NCBI GenBank assembly: GCA_024234975.1
Contig: JACKNH010000031.1
Location: 1 to 39,459, forward strand
Direction of reading: 5' to 3'
Length of the DNA stretch: 39,459 bases
Origin: Gammaproteobacteria bacterium
GTDB lineage: Bacteria > Pseudomonadota > Gammaproteobacteria > Ga0077536
Both the position numbers and the translations under genes were made by a program. The notes beneath the pieces were generated by a model, which worked only from the letters and a program-made list of their open reading frames with translations, did not search any database and was not told the DNA's origin. The stretch's first letter is position 1; the number at the start of each line of letters is the position of its first letter. This document shows, in pieces, positions 15,139-22,615 of this stretch.

Positions 15139-15431
15139 ACATCGAAAGAATGCACAAGATCCTGGTTGAGCCGCGCTTGACCGAGAAAGCCAGCCGCGTC
15201 GCGGATGCGCACCGCCAGTTCGTGTTCAAGGTTCTGCGCGATGCCACCAAGCCCGAGATCAAAACGGCAGTGGAAAACCTGTTCAAGGTTGAAGTTGAAT
15301 CAGTCCAGACCTTGAACGTCCGTGCACGGAACAAGACATCCGGTCGCAGCACCGGTGGTCGTCCGGCCTGGAAAAAAGCCTTCGTTAAATTGAAAGAAGG
15401 CCACGACATCAATTTGATGGGCGCCGAGTAG
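15135..15431 (+). CDS. rplW: 50S ribosomal protein L23
   Basis: L23 sits at the mouth of the exit tunnel and docks trigger factor and SRP. It is 98 residues beginning MNIERMHKILVEPRLTEKAS, with the KFEVE-like segment present as LFKVEVESVQTLNVR. The start overlaps the rplD stop (ATGA). The residues after NVRARNKTSGRSTGGRPAWKK form the expected basic tail region. It is ordinary in length and content. Confidence 0.99.
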   Translation: MNIERMHKILVEPRLTEKASRVADAHRQFVFKVLRDATKPEIKTAVENLFKVEVESVQTLNVRARNKTSGRSTGGRPAWKKAFVKLKEGHDINLMGAE

Positions 15432-15452
15432 TAACGAGACAGGACAACGCAA

Positions 15453-16274
15453 ATGCCGTTATTCAAAGCCAGACCAACATCAGCCGGACGCCGTGGTGTC
15501 GTCAGCGTAAAGACGCCCGAACTCCACAAGGGTGGGCCGCATCGCCCACTGCTGGATAGAAACAACAAGCCGTCGGGTCGCAACAATACCGGCCATATCA
15601 CCACGCGCCATCAGGGCGGTGGTCATAAACAGCGTTACCGCATTGTTGACTTCAAGCGGCAGAAAGACGGTATCCCCGCGACCGTGGAACGGATCGAATA
15701 CGATCCTAATCGTACGGCACATCTCGCGCTCCTGTTGTTTGCAGATGGCGAGCGACGCTATATCATCGCGCCCGCAGGTGTTGCTGCTGGCCAGGTTCTG
15801 CGGTCCGGTTCCGATGCACCCATTGCGACCGGCAATTGCCTGCCGTTGCGTAACATACCCGTAGGTACGACCGTTCACTGTGTGGAATTCAAGCCTGGCA
15901 AGGGCGCGCAGCTCGCGCGTAGCGCCGGAGCGTCCATTCAGTACGTTGCACGTGAAGGACAGTACGCCACGCTTCGCCTGCGATCGGGCGAAATGCGCAA
16001 AATCCCCATCGATTGCCGCGCGACGATTGGTACTGTCAGCAACTCGGAACATTCCCTGACCAAGCTGGGTAAAGCAGGTGCAAAACGCTGGCGCGGTATT
16101 CGTCCGACAGTACGCGGCGTTGCGATGAACCCGGTTGACCACCCGCATGGTGGTGGTGAAGGTCGCACTTCCGGTGGACGTCATCCGGTGTCGCCGTGGG
16201 GCACGCCGACCAAGGGATACAAGACCCGAAACAACAAGCGCACGAACAACATGATTGTTCGTCGGCGTCGCTAA
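15453..16274 (+). CDS. rplB: 50S ribosomal protein L2
   Basis: L2 is needed for subunit association and for the peptidyl transferase region. It is 273 residues. The highly conserved VDHPHGGGEGRTSGGRHP segment lies at about 228-245 and includes the histidine studied in E. coli (H229). The C-terminus is the normal basic TNNMIVRRRR. RBS GAGACAGGA precedes the ATG, 21 nt after rplW. No truncation or insertion is seen. Confidence 0.99.
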   Translation: MPLFKARPTSAGRRGVVSVKTPELHKGGPHRPLLDRNNKPSGRNNTGHITTRHQGGGHKQRYRIVDFKRQKDGIPATVERIEYDPNRTAHLALLLFADGERRYIIAPAGVAAGQVLRSGSDAPIATGNCLPLRNIPVGTTVHCVEFKPGKGAQLARSAGASIQYVAREGQYATLRLRSGEMRKIPIDCRATIGTVSNSEHSLTKLGKAGAKRWRGIRPTVRGVAMNPVDHPHGGGEGRTSGGRHPVSPWGTPTKGYKTRNNKRTNNMIVRRRR

Positions 16275-16296
16275 ACAACGTCTCAAGGGGTAAGCC

Positions 16297-16569
16297 GTGC
16301 CACGTTCAATTCGCAAAGGCCCATTCGTCGACCATCATCTGCTGGCCAAGGTCGAGCAGGCGCGTTCGGCCAATGACAAGCGTCCGATCAAGACCTGGTC
16401 GCGCCGCTCTCTGGTGTTGCCTGACATGATTGGCCTGACTATCGCAGTTCATAACGGTCGCCAGCATGTGCCGGTCTACGTGACTGAAAACATGGTCGGT
16501 CACAAGCTGGGCGAGTTTGCCCATACCCGTTTATTCCGCGGTCACGCAGCGGACAAGAAATCGAAGTAA
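16297..16569 (+). CDS. rpsS: 30S ribosomal protein S19
   Basis: S19 pairs with S13 in the small-subunit head and contacts A-site tRNA. It is 90 residues, MPRSIRKGPFVDHHLLAKV at the start, with VGHKLGEFAHTRLFRGHAADKK at the end. The start is GTG behind AAGGGG. The ATG-initiated alternatives would remove the conserved first residues. It lies 22 nt after rplB and 20 nt before rplV. Confidence 0.98.
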   Translation: MPRSIRKGPFVDHHLLAKVEQARSANDKRPIKTWSRRSLVLPDMIGLTIAVHNGRQHVPVYVTENMVGHKLGEFAHTRLFRGHAADKKSK

Positions 16570-16589
16570 CAGGATTCCGGAGCATAGCG

Positions 16590-16925
16590 ATGCCGACGGT
16601 TGCAAAACATAAATATGCGCGAATTTCGCCGCAGAAAGCCCGCCTGGTCGCTGACCAGATCAGAGGCCTGCGTGTTGAACAGGCGATAAATCTGCTTGCG
16701 TTCAGCAACAAGAAAGCCGCAGCAGTGATGAAGAAAGTGCTTGAATCGGCGATCGCCAATGCTGAGCACAACGACGGTGCGGATATCGACGAGCTGAAAG
16801 TCAGCCTGGTCACCGTTGACGAAGGCCCTGTCATGAAGCGTTTTCACGCTCGTGCACGTGGTCGCGGTAACCGGATCATCAAACGTACCAGCCACGTAAC
16901 CATTGCTGTATCGGAAGGGCGCTAG
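16590..16925 (+). CDS. rplV: 50S ribosomal protein L22
   Basis: L22 spans the large subunit and, with L4, forms the exit tunnel constriction through a long beta hairpin. It is 111 residues. The family motif KYARISPQKARLVADQIRG is near the N-terminus. The hairpin loop, seen around residues 82-100 (PVMKRFHARARGRGNRI), is where macrolide resistance changes occur in other bacteria, and it looks wild type. Eight nucleotides separate it from rpsC. Confidence 0.99.
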   Translation: MPTVAKHKYARISPQKARLVADQIRGLRVEQAINLLAFSNKKAAAVMKKVLESAIANAEHNDGADIDELKVSLVTVDEGPVMKRFHARARGRGNRIIKRTSHVTIAVSEGR

Positions 16926-16933
16926 GGGTAACT

Positions 16934-17608
16934 ATGGGACAGAAAGTTCATCCAACAGGTTTTCGCCTTGGCTACATCAAGGATTGGACGTCGCGCTGGT
17001 ATGCCGGTTCGCGGGATTACGCTTCGTACCTGAATACCGACATCAAGGTTCGCGAGTTCCTGCGCAAAAAGCTGGGCCATGCCTCGGTGAGCCGGATCCA
17101 GATTGAACGGCCGGCAAATACGGCTCGTGTGATTATTCACACAGCACGCCCCGGCATCGTCATCGGCAAGAAGGGTGAGGACATTGAAGCGCTGCGTAAA
17201 GAAGTGACTGCGCTGATGGGTGTCCCTGCCCATCTGAGTGTTGAAGAAATCCGTAAGCCCGAACTGGACGCCTATCTCGTTGCTGAAGGCGTTGCCCAGC
17301 AGCTGGAACGACGCATCATGTTCCGTCGGGCGATGAAGCGCGCGGTCAGTAACGCCATGCGCATCGGCGCACAAGGCATCCGAATCAATGTCGCCGGTCG
17401 CCTGAATGGCGCGGAAATCGCCCGCTCCGAGTGGTACCGCGAAGGCCGCGTGCCGTTGCACACCCTGCGGGCCGACATCGACTACGGTTTCGCTGAAGCG
17501 CGTACGACGTACGGCATCATTGGCGTCAAAGTATGGATCTTCAAGGGCGAGGTTTTGAGCCACGCACTGGAAGAAGTGGATGAACAAGCTGAGGCCCAGG
17601 CCTCGTAG
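16934..17608 (+). CDS. rpsC: 30S ribosomal protein S3
   Basis: S3 forms part of the mRNA entry channel and helicase of the small subunit. It is 224 residues, starting MGQKVHPTGFRLGYIKDWTS. A type II KH domain is visible with its loop GIVIGKKGEDIEALR near residues 75-90. The C-terminal domain ends in a short acidic/alanine tail (EEVDEQAEAQAS), slightly shorter than in E. coli (233 residues). That tail is variable in the family and not a sign of damage. Confidence 0.99.
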   Translation: MGQKVHPTGFRLGYIKDWTSRWYAGSRDYASYLNTDIKVREFLRKKLGHASVSRIQIERPANTARVIIHTARPGIVIGKKGEDIEALRKEVTALMGVPAHLSVEEIRKPELDAYLVAEGVAQQLERRIMFRRAMKRAVSNAMRIGAQGIRINVAGRLNGAEIARSEWYREGRVPLHTLRADIDYGFAEARTTYGIIGVKVWIFKGEVLSHALEEVDEQAEAQAS

Positions 17609-17626
17609 CGAATTGGGGACGCAGCC

Positions 17627-18040
17627 ATGCTGCAACCGAAGAACACAAAATTTCGCAAACAACAAAAAGGCCGCAACAACGGGCTGGCACATCGTGGAAG
17701 CAAGGTAAGCTTCGGCGAATACGGCTTGATGGCGATTGCCCGTGGTCATCTCACGGCACGCCAGATCGAAGCCGGTCGTCGTGCGATTACCCGCCACATC
17801 AAGCGTGGCGGCAAAATCTGGATCCGGGTGTTTCCCGACAAGCCGATTACCAAGAAGCCGCTGGAAGTGCGTCAGGGCAAGGGTAAAGGTAACGTCGAGT
17901 ACTGGGTGGCCGTAATCAAGCCCGGTCGCGTCCTGTTTGAAATGGAAGGCGTCACCGAAGACGTGGCGCGTGAGGCCTTCGACCGTGCGGCGGCCAAACT
18001 GCCGATTCGCACCGCATTCGCAATCAGGAAGGTGATGTGA
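17627..18040 (+). CDS. rplP: 50S ribosomal protein L16
   Basis: L16 helps position tRNA in the A and P sites and is added late in large-subunit assembly. It is 137 residues beginning MLQPKNTKFRKQQKGRN. The conserved core IWIRVFPDKPITKKPLEVR-x-GKGKGNVEYWVA is intact. The arginine in PLEVRQGKG corresponds to the residue hydroxylated by RoxA/YcfD in E. coli. The stop TGA shares its last base with the rpmC ATG, so translation is probably coupled. Confidence 0.99.
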   Translation: MLQPKNTKFRKQQKGRNNGLAHRGSKVSFGEYGLMAIARGHLTARQIEAGRRAITRHIKRGGKIWIRVFPDKPITKKPLEVRQGKGKGNVEYWVAVIKPGRVLFEMEGVTEDVAREAFDRAAAKLPIRTAFAIRKVM

Positions 18041-18258
18041 TGAGCGCCCAAAAGTTAAGCGCCGCTGATCTGCGCGGGAAATCAGCCAAGGAGCTGCAGG
18101 ATCTGCTCGTGGAGAAGCTCCGCGAACAGTTCAATCAGAGAATGCAGCGTGGCTCCGGACAGCCGACACGGCCAAGCATGGTCAAGGAAGTACGGCGGGA
18201 TATCGCCAGAATTCACACTGTGATGAACGAACAGAAACAGGCAGGCAAGGCGTCATGA
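18040..18258 (+). CDS. rpmC: 50S ribosomal protein L29
   Basis: L29 is a small helical-hairpin protein next to L23 at the tunnel exit. The in-frame GTG at 18037 is possible. The ATG at 18040, overlapping the rplP stop by one base (TGATG), is the natural coupled start and gives 72 residues. Conserved positions are LREQFNQRMQ and VRRDIARIHT. The N-terminus (MSAQKLSAADLRGKS) is some nine residues longer than in E. coli (63 residues). Confidence in identity is high; the exact start is less certain. Confidence 0.96.
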   Translation: MSAQKLSAADLRGKSAKELQDLLVEKLREQFNQRMQRGSGQPTRPSMVKEVRRDIARIHTVMNEQKQAGKAS

Positions 18259-18530
18259 CCGAGCAGGTTGAGAATACGAGCCAGGCGCGCACGATCGTTG
18301 GCCAGGTAGTCAGCAACAAAATGGATAAGACCGTCACAGTGCTGGTTCAGCGCTATGAAAAGCATCCGGTGTACGGCAAGTACATCCGTCGGTCAACGAA
18401 GTTGCTCGCGCATGACGAAAATAACGAATGCCAGGAAGGCGATACCGTGGCCATTGAAGAATGCCGGCCACTGTCGAAGCGCAAGTCGTGGCGTCTGGCG
18501 CGCGTCGTTGAACGCGCAGCCCAGGCCTGA
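18255..18530 (+). CDS. rpsQ: 30S ribosomal protein S17
   Basis: S17 is an OB-fold primary rRNA-binding protein of the small subunit body. It is 91 residues. Recognisable blocks are GQVVSNKMDKTVTVLV, YGKYIRRSTKLLAHDENN and ECRPLSKRKSWRL. Its ATG overlaps the rpmC TGA (ATGA). The first ten residues (TEQVENTSQA) form a slightly long, non-conserved extension. It is the last gene of the S10 group; rplN follows after 35 nt. Confidence 0.98.
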   Translation: MTEQVENTSQARTIVGQVVSNKMDKTVTVLVQRYEKHPVYGKYIRRSTKLLAHDENNECQEGDTVAIEECRPLSKRKSWRLARVVERAAQA

Positions 18531-18565
18531 AGCATTGGCGTCCGGACGTTGAGGAGATTGGTTAA

Positions 18566-18934
18566 ATGATTCAAATGCAGACCGTCCTGGATGTCGCCGA
18601 CAACAGCGGCGCCCGCAGCATCATGTGTATCAAGGTGCTCGGTGGCTCGCATCGTCGGTACGCCAAAATAGGCGACGTGATCAAAGTATCCGTCAAGGAA
18701 GCGATCCCGCGCGGCAAGGTACGCAAAGGTGAGGTGTTCAATGCCGTCGTGGTGCGCACTCGCAAGGGAGTCCGCCGTTCGGATGGTTCGCTGATTCGTT
18801 TTGACGGCAACGCCGCGGTGCTGCTCGACAAGCAATTGCAGCCCATTGGAACCCGTATTTTCGGACCGGTGACGCGCGAACTGCGTAACGAGCGCTTCAT
18901 GCGCATCGTGTCGCTCGCGCCAGAAGTATTGTGA
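18566..18934 (+). CDS. rplN: 50S ribosomal protein L14
   Basis: L14 sits at the subunit interface beside L19 and is the docking site of the silencing factor RsfS. It is 122 residues and begins MIQMQTVLDVADNSGAR, with the family signature GGSHRRYAKIGDVIKVSVKE. RBS GAGGAGA precedes the ATG. In E. coli this gene begins the spc operon with its own promoter. The 35-nt gap after rpsQ here shows no promoter, so it is probably part of the same transcript. Confidence 0.99.
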   Translation: MIQMQTVLDVADNSGARSIMCIKVLGGSHRRYAKIGDVIKVSVKEAIPRGKVRKGEVFNAVVVRTRKGVRRSDGSLIRFDGNAAVLLDKQLQPIGTRIFGPVTRELRNERFMRIVSLAPEVL

Positions 18935-18949
18935 GCAGGTGATTGAGCG

Positions 18950-19267
18950 ATGAACAAGATTCGCAAAGGTGATGAAGTCATGGTCCGCCGCGGCCGGGAT
19001 GCCGGCAAGCGGGGAACAGTACTCCAGATTTTTGAAGACAATCGTCTGCTGGTTGAAGGCGTGAACATCGTTCAGCGTCATACGAAACCCAACCCTGCTC
19101 TCGGCCAGGGTGGCGGAATCATCAGCAAGGAATCGCCGATCCACAGGTCCAACATTGGCCTGTACAACCCGGCGACCAAGAAAGCCGACCGCGTCGGGAT
19201 TCGTACGTTGGAAGACGGCCGCAAGGTCCGCTTCTTCAAATCCAACGGCGAAGTCGTCGACATCTGA
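18950..19267 (+). CDS. rplX: 50S ribosomal protein L24
   Basis: L24 initiates large-subunit assembly at the 5' domain of 23S rRNA. It is 105 residues. The KOW motif (KGDEVMVRRGRDAGKRGTV) is at the N-terminus, followed by VEGVNIVQRHTKPN and the closing HRSNIGLYNP segment. It lies 15 nt after rplN and 19 nt before rplE. It is a normal family member. Confidence 0.99.
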   Translation: MNKIRKGDEVMVRRGRDAGKRGTVLQIFEDNRLLVEGVNIVQRHTKPNPALGQGGGIISKESPIHRSNIGLYNPATKKADRVGIRTLEDGRKVRFFKSNGEVVDI

Positions 19268-19286
19268 CGCTTACGGGTAACCAGAC

Positions 19287-19832
19287 ATGGCACGTTTAGA
19301 ACAAGTTTATCGGGAAAAAATCGTTCCGGCCCTGACCGAACGGTTTCAATACAAGTCAGGAATGCAGGTTCCGCGCCTGGCGAAGATCACCTTGAATATG
19401 GGGGTCGGCGAGGCGATAGGTGATCGCAAGGTCATTGAGCATGCCGTCAGCGACCTCGCAGCAATCTCCGGTCAGAAGCCGGTTATCACCAAAGCGCGCA
19501 TTTCAGTTGCCGCCTTCAAGATTCGTGAAGGCTGGCCGATCGGCGCAATGGTGACGCTGCGGCGCGAACGGATGTACGATTTTCTTGATCGTCTCATCAG
19601 CATTTCGATCCCGCGTATCCGTGACTTCCGTGGGTTGAACCCCCGTGGATTCGACGGCCAGGGCAACTACAACATGGGCGTCAAGGAACAGATCATTTTC
19701 CCGGAAATCGATTACGACAAAATCGATGCCTTGCGTGGTTTGGACATAGCGTTCACGACCACAGCGCGGACGGACGAAGAAGGGCGCGCACTGCTTCAGG
19801 CATTCAATTTCCCGCTGCGGGAAGGAAGATAA
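19287..19832 (+). CDS. rplE: 50S ribosomal protein L5
   Basis: L5 binds 5S rRNA and forms bridge B1b with S13. It is 181 residues (E. coli 179). Typical blocks are ITLNMGVGEAIGDRKV, VTLRRERMYDFLDRL, IPRIRDFRGLNP and EIDYDKIDALRGLDI. ISVAAFKIREG is the common SVAGFKIR motif with one change. The TAA is followed after three bases by rpsN. Confidence 0.99.
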   Translation: MARLEQVYREKIVPALTERFQYKSGMQVPRLAKITLNMGVGEAIGDRKVIEHAVSDLAAISGQKPVITKARISVAAFKIREGWPIGAMVTLRRERMYDFLDRLISISIPRIRDFRGLNPRGFDGQGNYNMGVKEQIIFPEIDYDKIDALRGLDIAFTTTARTDEEGRALLQAFNFPLREGR

Positions 19833-19835
19833 GTT

Positions 19836-20141
19836 ATGGCAAAGACTTGCATGGTAAACCGCGAAAAGCGGCGTGCTAAGGCGGCTAAGAAATACGCTGC
19901 CAAGCGGGCCGAACTAAAGAAGGTTGTTCGCGATTTGAACTCGTCCTACGAAGATCGTATCGACGCCGCGGAGAAGCTGCAGAAGCTGCCGCGTGATTCA
20001 AGCCCGTGCCGCCTGCGCAACCGGTGCGAAATGACTGGCCGCCCGCACGGTTTCTACCGCAAGTTCGGCCTCGCGCGTAACGCGTTGCGCAAAATGGCAA
20101 TGGCCGGCCATGTGCCTGGCCTTACCAAAGCCAGCTGGTAA
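19836..20141 (+). CDS. rpsN: 30S ribosomal protein S14, zinc-independent form
   Basis: S14 is a late-assembling head protein. The 101-residue length and the SPCRLRNRCEMTGRPHGFYRK segment match the long, zinc-free (C-minus) type; the two cysteines present do not form the CxxC pair of the short zinc type. The C-terminus GHVPGLTKASW is canonical. It sits 3 nt after rplE with a GGAAGATAAG Shine-Dalgarno inside the rplE end. The C-minus form contrasts with the four-ligand rpmJ product in this cluster. Confidence 0.98.
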   Translation: MAKTCMVNREKRRAKAAKKYAAKRAELKKVVRDLNSSYEDRIDAAEKLQKLPRDSSPCRLRNRCEMTGRPHGFYRKFGLARNALRKMAMAGHVPGLTKASW

Positions 20142-20161
20142 CCAACGGAGCAAATCATCCC

Positions 20162-20557
20162 ATGACTATGCAGGATCCTATCGCCGATATGTTCGCCCGG
20201 ATTTGGAACGGGCAGGAACGTAAAAAGGCGCAAGTCACGATGCCGAGTTCCAAGCAGAAGGTGGCCATTGCTGAACTGCTGCTTAAAGAAGGCTACATCA
20301 AGGGGCATCACGTCGAAGAGACGGATGGCAAGGCGAACCTGGTCATCGAATTGAAGTACTACGAAGGCCGTCCGGTCATCGAGCACATCAAACGTGTCAG
20401 TCGGCCCGGATTGCGCATCTATAAGGAATCATCGGACCTGCGTCCGGTTGTGGGTGGTCTCGGGATTTCGGTGGTGTCGACGTCCAAAGGCATGATGTCA
20501 GACCGGGACGCCCGCAAGATGGGTATCGGCGGCGAAGTCATCGCAACCGTTTACTAA
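20162..20557 (+). CDS. rpsH: 30S ribosomal protein S8
   Basis: S8 is a primary 16S rRNA-binding protein. In E. coli it represses the spc operon by binding near the start of rplE. It is 131 residues, beginning MTMQDPIADMFARIWNGQ; the third-codon ATG is a weaker alternative start. Conserved blocks are TMPSSKQKVAIAELL, RVSRPGLRIY and VVSTSKGMMSDRDAR. The tryptophan in RIWNGQ replaces the usual arginine and looks like a lineage-specific substitution. I did not identify an S8 target hairpin around rplE. Confidence 0.99.
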   Translation: MTMQDPIADMFARIWNGQERKKAQVTMPSSKQKVAIAELLLKEGYIKGHHVEETDGKANLVIELKYYEGRPVIEHIKRVSRPGLRIYKESSDLRPVVGGLGISVVSTSKGMMSDRDARKMGIGGEVIATVY

Positions 20558-20569
20558 CGGAAAAGAAAT

Positions 20570-21103
20570 ATGTCTCGCGTAGCTAAAAATCCAATCAACG
20601 TGCCCTCTGGCGTGCAGCTGACCATCAGCGGCCGGGATGTCACTGTCAAAGGCAGCAAGGGCTCGCTTTCCTTGCAGGTCAATTCGGCGGTATCAGTCGA
20701 ACAGGAAGGGCAAGTCGTGCGCGTCAAGCCGCGCGAAAACAGCAAGCAGGCTTGGGCGCAGGCTGGTACTGCCCGCGCATTGTTGAACAACATGATTACC
20801 GGCGTTTCCAACGGGTTCGAGCGGAAACTCGATATCACCGGTGTCGGTTATCGTGCGCAGGTCCAGGGCAAAAAGCTGAATCTCACGCTCGGTTTCTCGC
20901 ATCCCGTTGAGCTGGAAATCCCGGCAGGCATCACGATCGAAACGCCCAGCCAGACCGAAATTTTCATTCGGGGCATGGATAAACAGGCGGTGGGGCAGGT
21001 TGCTGCCGTGATCCGCGCCTACCGTCCGCCGGAACCCTATAAGGGCAAGGGCGTGCGCTACAGCGATGAAACCATCCTGCGTAAAGAAGCCAAGAAGTCT
21101 TAA
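20570..21103 (+). CDS. rplF: 50S ribosomal protein L6
   Basis: L6 has two related domains and binds near the sarcin-ricin loop and GTPase centre. It is 177 residues starting MSRVAKNPINVPSGVQ. The C-terminal signature RAYRPPEPYKGKGVRY with YSDE following is intact. RBS GGAAAAGAAA precedes the ATG, 12 nt after rpsH. No unusual feature is seen. Confidence 0.99.
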   Translation: MSRVAKNPINVPSGVQLTISGRDVTVKGSKGSLSLQVNSAVSVEQEGQVVRVKPRENSKQAWAQAGTARALLNNMITGVSNGFERKLDITGVGYRAQVQGKKLNLTLGFSHPVELEIPAGITIETPSQTEIFIRGMDKQAVGQVAAVIRAYRPPEPYKGKGVRYSDETILRKEAKKS

Positions 21104-21114
21104 GGTCGCGGAAC

Positions 21115-21468
21115 ATGAAGAAGAAAATTGCTCGTTTACGTCGTGCTCGCCGTTCACGGATGCACATGCGGGAAATCGGTGCCACTCGCCTGACGGTGCA
21201 TCGCACCCCGCGGCATATCTATGCCCAGGTCATTTCGCCGGAAGGCGACCGCGTTGTCGCAGCTGCAGCTACGGTGGAAAAAGACGTTCGTACCGAATGC
21301 GCCAATGGTGGCAATGTCGCCGCGGCGGCGCTTGTCGGGCGCTTGATCGCCGAACGCGCGAAAGCGGCAGGTGTGGAAACGGTTGCGTTTGATCGCTCCG
21401 GATTCAAGTTTCATGGCCGAATCAAGGCGCTGGCGGATGCCGCGCGTGAACATGGTTTGCAGTTCTAA
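21115..21468 (+). CDS. rplR: 50S ribosomal protein L18
   Basis: L18 binds 5S rRNA in the central protuberance together with L5 and L25. It is 117 residues with an arginine/lysine-rich N-terminus (MKKKIARLRRARRSRMHMR). The C-terminal part AALVGRLIAERAKAAGVETV-x-FDRSGFKFHGRIKALADAAREHGL is canonical. It lies 11 nt after rplF and 11 nt before rpsE. Confidence 0.99.
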   Translation: MKKKIARLRRARRSRMHMREIGATRLTVHRTPRHIYAQVISPEGDRVVAAAATVEKDVRTECANGGNVAAAALVGRLIAERAKAAGVETVAFDRSGFKFHGRIKALADAAREHGLQF

Positions 21469-21479
21469 GGGTTATACGC

Positions 21480-21986
21480 ATGGCTGATATGAATAATTCG
21501 GAAAACAGCGACGGCTTGCTCGAAAAGCTGGTTGGCGTTAATCGCGTTGCCAAGGTTGTAAAAGGTGGACGCATCTTCGGCTTTGCTGCACTGACTGTGG
21601 TCGGTGATGGCCAGGGACGCGTTGGCTTCGGTCGCGGCAAGGCGCGGGAAGTGCCGGCTGCCATCCAGAAGGCAATGGAGAATGCACGGCGCAACATGCG
21701 AACCATCGCCCTGAACGGTGGCACCTTGCAGTATCCAGTCGTCGGAGAGCACGGCGCGGCCAAGGTCTACATGCAGCCTGCATCCGAAGGTACCGGAATC
21801 ATTGCCGGCGGCGCCATGCGCGCTGTCTTCGAAGTCCTCGGTGTCCACAACGTACTGGCCAAGTGCATCGGTACCAGTAACCCGATCAATGTGGTCCGCG
21901 CGACGATCAATGGGCTGGCGGACATGAAATCGCCAGACCATATGGCGGCCAAGCGCGGCAAATCGCTGGAAGAAATCAGGGGTTAA
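21480..21986 (+). CDS. rpsE: 30S ribosomal protein S5
   Basis: S5 contributes to the mRNA entry helicase, decoding accuracy and spectinomycin response. It is 168 residues. The N-terminal double-stranded RNA-binding-like domain includes VNRVAKVVKGGRIFGFAALT and VVGDGQGRVGFGRGKAREVP. The loop between these blocks, where spectinomycin-resistance changes map in E. coli, has no obvious deletion. The TAA is 3 nt before rpmD. Confidence 0.99.
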   Translation: MADMNNSENSDGLLEKLVGVNRVAKVVKGGRIFGFAALTVVGDGQGRVGFGRGKAREVPAAIQKAMENARRNMRTIALNGGTLQYPVVGEHGAAKVYMQPASEGTGIIAGGAMRAVFEVLGVHNVLAKCIGTSNPINVVRATINGLADMKSPDHMAAKRGKSLEEIRG

Positions 21987-21989
21987 ATC

Positions 21990-22181
21990 ATGGCGGCCGA
22001 ACAACGAATCCGTCTTACTCTCCGACGTAGCCTCGCCGGTCGTCTTAAAGACCACCAGGCCTGCGTGGCCGGCCTTGGCCTGCGCCGTATCGGCCACTCG
22101 GTTGAAGTCATCGATACGCCTGAGAATCGCGGCATGATCAATAAAGTCTCGTATCTACTTGAGATCGAGGAGAAGCAGTAA
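21990..22181 (+). CDS. rpmD: 50S ribosomal protein L30
   Basis: L30 is a small large-subunit protein, 63 residues here. Recognisable features are IRLTLRRSLAGRLKDHQACV and the LGLRRIGHSVEVIDTPENRGMI core. Its TAA shares its last base with the ATG of rplO (TAATG), so L15 translation is likely coupled to it. The order rpsE-rpmD-rplO is standard for the spc group. Confidence 0.98.
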   Translation: MAAEQRIRLTLRRSLAGRLKDHQACVAGLGLRRIGHSVEVIDTPENRGMINKVSYLLEIEEKQ

Positions 22182-22615
22182 TGCGATTGAATACCATCAA
22201 ACCGGCAGACGGCGCCAAGCAGGCGCGCAAACGGCTTGGCCGCGGCATAGGGTCGGGCCTTGGCAAGACCGCTGGACGCGGTCATAAGGGTCAGAAAGCG
22301 CGCGCCGGCGGTTACCACAAGACTGGTTTCGAAGGCGGCCAGATGCCGCTGCAACGCCGGTTGCCGAAATTCGGCTTCAAGTCAGCGATGGCGGCCGATT
22401 GCGATGAGATCCGCTTGCACGAGCTGAACGGTCTGGCTGCGGACGTTGTCGACCTCGCCGTGTTGAAAGCGGCAAATCTGGTGCGCCATGACATCGCTCG
22501 GGTCCGGATCATCAAGGCCGGCGAAATCGGCCGTGCTGTGACGGTGAAGGGCTTGCACGTGACCAAAGGCGCGCGCGCGGCCATCGAAGCCGCCGGGGGC
22601 AAGGTAGAAGAATAG
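22181..22615 (+). CDS. rplO: 50S ribosomal protein L15
   Basis: L15 is a late-assembly large-subunit protein with an extended glycine-rich arm. It is 144 residues. The arm is clear in KRLGRGIGSGLGKTAGRGHK and the following GQKARAGG. The globular C-terminal domain ends VTKGARAAIEAAGGKVEE. The start overlaps the rpmD stop and the stop (TAG) shares its G with the secY GTG, so three consecutive genes are stitched together by one-base overlaps. Confidence 0.99.
   Translation: MRLNTIKPADGAKQARKRLGRGIGSGLGKTAGRGHKGQKARAGGYHKTGFEGGQMPLQRRLPKFGFKSAMAADCDEIRLHELNGLAADVVDLAVLKAANLVRHDIARVRIIKAGEIGRAVTVKGLHVTKGARAAIEAAGGKVEE

Noticed and set aside
15480..17797. Long antisense frames over rplB (15480-16316) and rpsC/rplP (16922-17797)
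   Set aside because: Shadows of conserved ribosomal genes; no start signals and no recognisable domains.
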